From an uncultured Eubacteriales bacterium (lineage in GTDB: Bacteria; Bacillota; Clostridia; Monoglobales; Monoglobaceae), in contig CATWQA010000033.1 in NCBI GenBank assembly GCA_958352815.1, positions 1 to 27,100 on the forward strand: a DNA stretch of 27,100 nucleotides, in the 5' to 3' direction. The notes under the pieces are model-generated. The model saw only the letters and a program-made list of their open reading frames with translations. It made no database searches and had not been told where the DNA came from. Within the stretch, counting starts at the first letter, position 1; every line of letters begins with the position of its first letter. The translations under genes were made by a program, and so were the position numbers. Positions 24,343 through 27,100 of the stretch are shown here, piece by piece.

Positions 24343-25425
24343 ATGAGTAGAGTTTACAACTTTTCGGCAGGTCCCTCAATGCTTCCTGTTGAAGTCCTGA
24401 AAAAAGCACAGGAAGAAATGCTTGATATGGGCGGCAGCGGTCAGTCCGTTATGGAGATGAGCCACCGCAGCGGCGAGTACCAGGCAATCATCGACAAGGC
24501 AGAGGCTACATTCCGTGAAATCATGAATGTTCCCGATAACTACAAGGTTCTGTTCCTGCAGGGCGGCGCTTCAACTCAGTTTGCTATGGTTCCCCTGAAC
24601 CTGGGCAACAAGAGCAAGGTTGCCGACTACGTTACAACAGGTCAGTGGGCAAAGAAGGCTCTGGCAGAGGCAAAGCGCTATATCACAGCCAACGAAATCG
24701 CTTCCAGTGCAGACAAGACCTTCTCTTACCTGCCTGAGGTGGATAAGAGCATGCTGACAGAGGGCGCTGATTACGTGCACATTACCTACAACAACACAAT
24801 CTACGGAACACATTATAACACCATGCCCGACTTTGGAGACGCAACCGTTGTTACGGATATGTCCTCATGTATCCTCTCGGAGGAGGTTGACTTTACAAAG
24901 TTCGGTCTGGTTTATGCAGGCGCTCAGAAGAACATGGGTCCCGCAGGCGTAACAGTTGTTGTGGTTCGTGACGACTTAATCGGCAACGCTGCCGACATCA
25001 CTCCCACAATGCTTAACTATGAAACCCATGCAAAGAACGGTTCAATGTTCAACACGCCTCCTACATACGGAATTTATATCTGCGGTCTGGTGTATGATTG
25101 GATCAAGGAGATGGGCGGCGTTAAGGTTATGCACGAGAAGAATGTTGAAAAGGCAAAAATCCTGTATGATTACCTTGACAATTCAAAGATGTTCAACGGA
25201 ACCGTTGTAGAGAAAGACCGTTCTCTGATGAACGTTCCCTTTGTAACAGAAAGCGACGAGCTCAACGCTAAGTTTGTTGCCGAAGCAAAGGCTCAGGGCT
25301 TTGTGAACCTTAAAGGTCACAGAACCGTCGGCGGCATGAGAGCCAGCATCTACAATGCAATGCCTATCGAAGGCGTTAAGGCTCTGGTTGACTTTATGAC
25401 TAAGTTTGAAAAGGAGAATTCATAA
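24343..25425 (+). CDS. serC: Phosphoserine aminotransferase
   Basis: 360 residues from ATG 24343, with GGAGGAG eight bases upstream; a GTG five codons earlier falls on the ribosome site itself. SerC is a PLP enzyme that converts 3-phosphohydroxypyruvate and glutamate to phosphoserine. It shows the typical start NFSAGPSMLPVEVL, the phosphate/PLP loop FLQGGASTQFAMVPLNL, TDMSS, and the Schiff-base lysine in YAGAQKNMGPAG (K196). The C-terminal KGHRTVGGMRASIYNAMP binds the substrate phosphate. The normal family length is 360. Its stop shares one base with the serA start (TAATG), so the two serine enzymes are translated together. Confidence 0.98.
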   Translation: MSRVYNFSAGPSMLPVEVLKKAQEEMLDMGGSGQSVMEMSHRSGEYQAIIDKAEATFREIMNVPDNYKVLFLQGGASTQFAMVPLNLGNKSKVADYVTTGQWAKKALAEAKRYITANEIASSADKTFSYLPEVDKSMLTEGADYVHITYNNTIYGTHYNTMPDFGDATVVTDMSSCILSEEVDFTKFGLVYAGAQKNMGPAGVTVVVVRDDLIGNAADITPTMLNYETHAKNGSMFNTPPTYGIYICGLVYDWIKEMGGVKVMHEKNVEKAKILYDYLDNSKMFNGTVVEKDRSLMNVPFVTESDELNAKFVAEAKAQGFVNLKGHRTVGGMRASIYNAMPIEGVKALVDFMTKFEKENS

Positions 25426-26585
25426 TGTATAAAATCAAAACACTGAACAAGATTTCCAAAAAGGGTCTGGGCGTTCTGGGCAAGAACTATGATGTTTCCG
25501 ACGAGTGCGAAAATCCCGACGGCATTATCTTAAGAAGCTTTAAGATGCACGACATGGAGCTTCCCGACAGCCTTAAGGCTGTTGCCAGAGCCGGTGCGGG
25601 CGTAAACAACATTCCTATCGAAAAGTGCAGCGAGAAGGGTATTGTTGTGTTCAACACTCCCGGCGCAAACGCAAACGCCGTTAAGGAGCTGGTTATCTGC
25701 GCCCTCCTCCTCTCTTCGAGGAAGGTTGTTCAGGGTATCAACTGGGCAAAGACCTTAAAGGACGAGGGCGAACAGGCAGGAACTCTGGTTGAAAAGGGCA
25801 AGTCCAACTTTGTGGGTCCCGAGATTTCGGGCAAGACCTTGGGCGTTGTCGGTCTGGGCGCTATCGGCGTTCAGGTTGCCAACGCAGCTCATCACCTGGG
25901 CATGAACGTTGTGGGCTACGACCCCTACCTGTCTGTCGACTCCGCATGGCACCTGACCAGATTTGCGGAAAAGGCAACAAGTCTTGACGATTTGCTTGCT
26001 CAGTCTGATTATATAACAATTCACGTTCCCGCAACCCCCTCCACAAAGGGTATGTTTAACTCAGAAGCATTCGCAAAGATGAAGAAGGGCGCAAGGCTCC
26101 TTAACTTCTCCCGCGATACTCTGGTTGATATTGACGATATTCAGGCGGCTTTGGAGGACGGCACAGTTTCATGCTACATTACTGACTTTGCCACAGCAGA
26201 GCTTTTAAACAACGATAAGGTTATCTGCATGCCTCACCTGGGCGCTTCCACTCCCGAAAGCGAGGAGAACTGCGCTGTTATGGCTTCTGAGGAAATCAGA
26301 GACTTTTTGGAAAACGGAAATATTAAAAACAGCGTAAACTATCCTGCCTGCGATATGGGCGAAAAAACCGGTGAGCGTATTACCGTTGCTCACAAGAACG
26401 TGCCCAATATGCTCAAGCATATTACCGACCTTATTGCCGGCAAGGGAATTAATATTGAAAATATGCTGAACAAGAGCCGCGGCGACTATGCATACACAAT
26501 GCTGGATTTGGGCGGCAAGATTGACCCGGCTGTGGAAAAGGAAATCGAAGCCATTGACGGCGTTATAAAAGTAACCATTCTTTAA
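25425..26585 (+). CDS. serA: D-3-phosphoglycerate dehydrogenase
   Basis: 386 residues; ATG 25425 overlaps the serC stop, with AAGGAG upstream. SerA oxidises 3-phosphoglycerate with NAD, the first step of serine synthesis. It has RAGAGVNNIP (substrate contact), the NAD fold GVVGLGAIGVQVA (140-152) with Asp in GYDPY (D166), the conserved Arg in NFSRDTLVD (R230) and catalytic His in MPHLGASTPESE (H271). The C-terminal ACT-like domain (about 317-386, ITVAHKNVPNMLKHITDLIAGKGINIENM) suggests control by serine. This is the short form without the extra intervening domain of longer SerA proteins. In the pathway it precedes SerC although its gene comes second. Confidence 0.97.
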   Translation: MYKIKTLNKISKKGLGVLGKNYDVSDECENPDGIILRSFKMHDMELPDSLKAVARAGAGVNNIPIEKCSEKGIVVFNTPGANANAVKELVICALLLSSRKVVQGINWAKTLKDEGEQAGTLVEKGKSNFVGPEISGKTLGVVGLGAIGVQVANAAHHLGMNVVGYDPYLSVDSAWHLTRFAEKATSLDDLLAQSDYITIHVPATPSTKGMFNSEAFAKMKKGARLLNFSRDTLVDIDDIQAALEDGTVSCYITDFATAELLNNDKVICMPHLGASTPESEENCAVMASEEIRDFLENGNIKNSVNYPACDMGEKTGERITVAHKNVPNMLKHITDLIAGKGINIENMLNKSRGDYAYTMLDLGGKIDPAVEKEIEAIDGVIKVTIL

Positions 26586-26593
26586 GACATAAA

Positions 26594-26925
26594 ATGAGTA
26601 TAACTGATGATTGCGCATAGCTTATGTGAGGAAAGTCCGAGCTCCATAGGGCAGAGTGCAAGCTAACGGCTTGTGGAGGCGACTCCAAGGATAGTGCAAC
26701 AGAAATATACCGCCTGTATTTTGCAGGTAAGGGTGGAAAGGCGAGGTAAGAGCTCACCCGCCGATATGGCGACTTATCGGTGATGTAAACCCCACTCGGA
26801 GCAACACCTGAATCGAGGATTAAGTCTGCCCGGCGCCCTCGGAGATTGGTGGCTGGAGACGTGTGGCGACATACGTTCGAGATAGATAATCATCTGATAC
26901 AGAACTCGGCTTATGTTATGCTCAT
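26594..26925 (+). ncRNA. rnpB: RNase P RNA (catalytic subunit, class A-like)
   Basis: The conserved 5' core GAGGAAAGTCCGAGCTCC is at 26628-26645 and the matching 3' core ACAGAACTCGGCTTATG at 26899-26915. GGTAAGAGCTCACC (26745-26758) is the typical P10/P11 region. GAGTATAAC (26596-26604) pairs with GTTATGCTC (26915-26923) to form helix P1, which sets the ends to within a few bases. The length of about 330 is usual. The RNA cleaves 5' leaders from tRNA precursors with the protein RnpA. It begins 8 bases after the serA stop codon; no clear promoter of its own is seen, and a terminator follows. Confidence 0.97.
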
Positions 26926-26940
26926 TGCTTTTTGAATACT

Positions 26941-26972
26941 AAAAGGAACGTCTGCCTTTGACGTTCCTTTTT
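26941..26972 (+). terminator. Terminator after rnpB
   Basis: AAAAGGAACGTC (26941-26952) pairs with GACGTTCCTTTT (26960-26971), followed by further T. It ends the serC-serA-rnpB unit. Confidence 0.92.
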
Positions 26973-27010
26973 GCTTGTAAAAAAGTTGTTTATCAAAATT
27001 TTGTTGGGGT

Positions 27011-27052
27011 TTGGGGCAACGCCCCAATCGGTTTCCCCGAAGGGGAAAACCG
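27011..27052. repeat. Two consecutive GC hairpins beside the dispersed element
   Basis: TTGGGGC-AAC-GCCCCAA (27011-27027) is followed directly by CGGTTT-CCCC-GAA-GGGG-AAAACCG (27029-27052, one bulged A). No ORF covers them. Together with the hairpin at 27077-27095 they form a string of three stem-loops. Confidence 0.75.
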
Positions 27053-27055
27053 ACA

Positions 27056-27100
27056 CCGCCCGGGTCTGGCTGTGACCCAACTTCTTTGAAGTTGGACGGC
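27056..27100 (-). repeat. Dispersed 45-base hairpin core, copy 2
   Basis: Read on the minus strand, this matches 15578-15622 at 39 of 45 bases. The stem is CCAACTTC-AAA-GAAGTTGG (27095-27077). It reaches the window edge, so the element may continue beyond it. Confidence 0.85.

Noticed and set aside
1..27100. CRISPR array, tRNA genes, insertion sequences with transposase
   Set aside because: I looked for regularly spaced direct repeats, tRNA cloverleaf motifs and transposase or recombinase motifs and saw none; the mobile traces are limited to the intron remnant and small hairpin repeats.

Overview
The window looks like chromosomal DNA of a mid-GC, spore-forming Gram-positive bacterium of the class Clostridia. 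The signs are spoIID next to queA-tgt, a DUF1385 (YqhQ-type) gene beside prmC, a PHP-containing DnaE1-type polymerase, two S-layer-homology (SLH) surface proteins, copper-amine-oxidase-type stalk repeats, and strong AGGAGG-like ribosome sites with near-consensus sigma-A promoters. I cannot name the genus.

Layout. 1-982 (minus): 5' part of an SLH-domain surface protein that leaves the window. 983-1305: AT-rich gap holding a 28-bp sequence twice in opposite orientation, with a good promoter between the copies. 1306-3947 (minus): a consensus promoter drives a 40-codon ORF overlapping a large secreted protein with two tandem D,D-carboxypeptidase (S11) domains. 4078-4253: what looks like a collapsed group II intron sitting directly behind the tgt terminator. 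4294-7872 (minus): spoIID-queA-tgt. 8055-12760 (plus): lysine/diaminopimelate operon asd - [lectin/SLH surface protein] - dapA - dapB - stand-alone ACT protein. 12839-15407 (plus): secreted subtilase and membrane-anchored polysaccharide deacetylase, joined by a hairpin whose 3' arm carries the second gene's ribosome site. 15408-15842: gene-free island with foldback structure, bracketed by two near-identical terminators. 15841-24088 (minus): dnaE-birA-trypsin-like protease-DUF1275, then, from its own promoter, yqhQ-prmC. 24343-26925 (plus): serC-serA followed at once by the RNase P RNA gene (rnpB) and its terminator. 26990-27100: second copy of the element seen in the island.

How the genes fit together. 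asd, dapA and dapB make the dihydrodipicolinate-to-tetrahydrodipicolinate branch that feeds peptidoglycan, lysine and (in spore formers) dipicolinate; the ACT protein may sense an amino-acid end product. The S11 protein, SpoIID, the deacetylase, the subtilase and the two SLH proteins all act on or at the cell wall, so wall synthesis and remodelling is the dominant theme. serC-serA make serine; queA-tgt make queuosine in tRNA; prmC modifies release factors; dnaE, birA and rnpB are housekeeping.

The least explained material is non-coding: the 28-bp inverted pair, the 40-codon leader ORF, the SD-masking hairpin, and the dispersed hairpin element whose two copies share 39 of 45 bases with one compensatory base-pair change. 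Three terminators in the window are each followed directly by element-like DNA.
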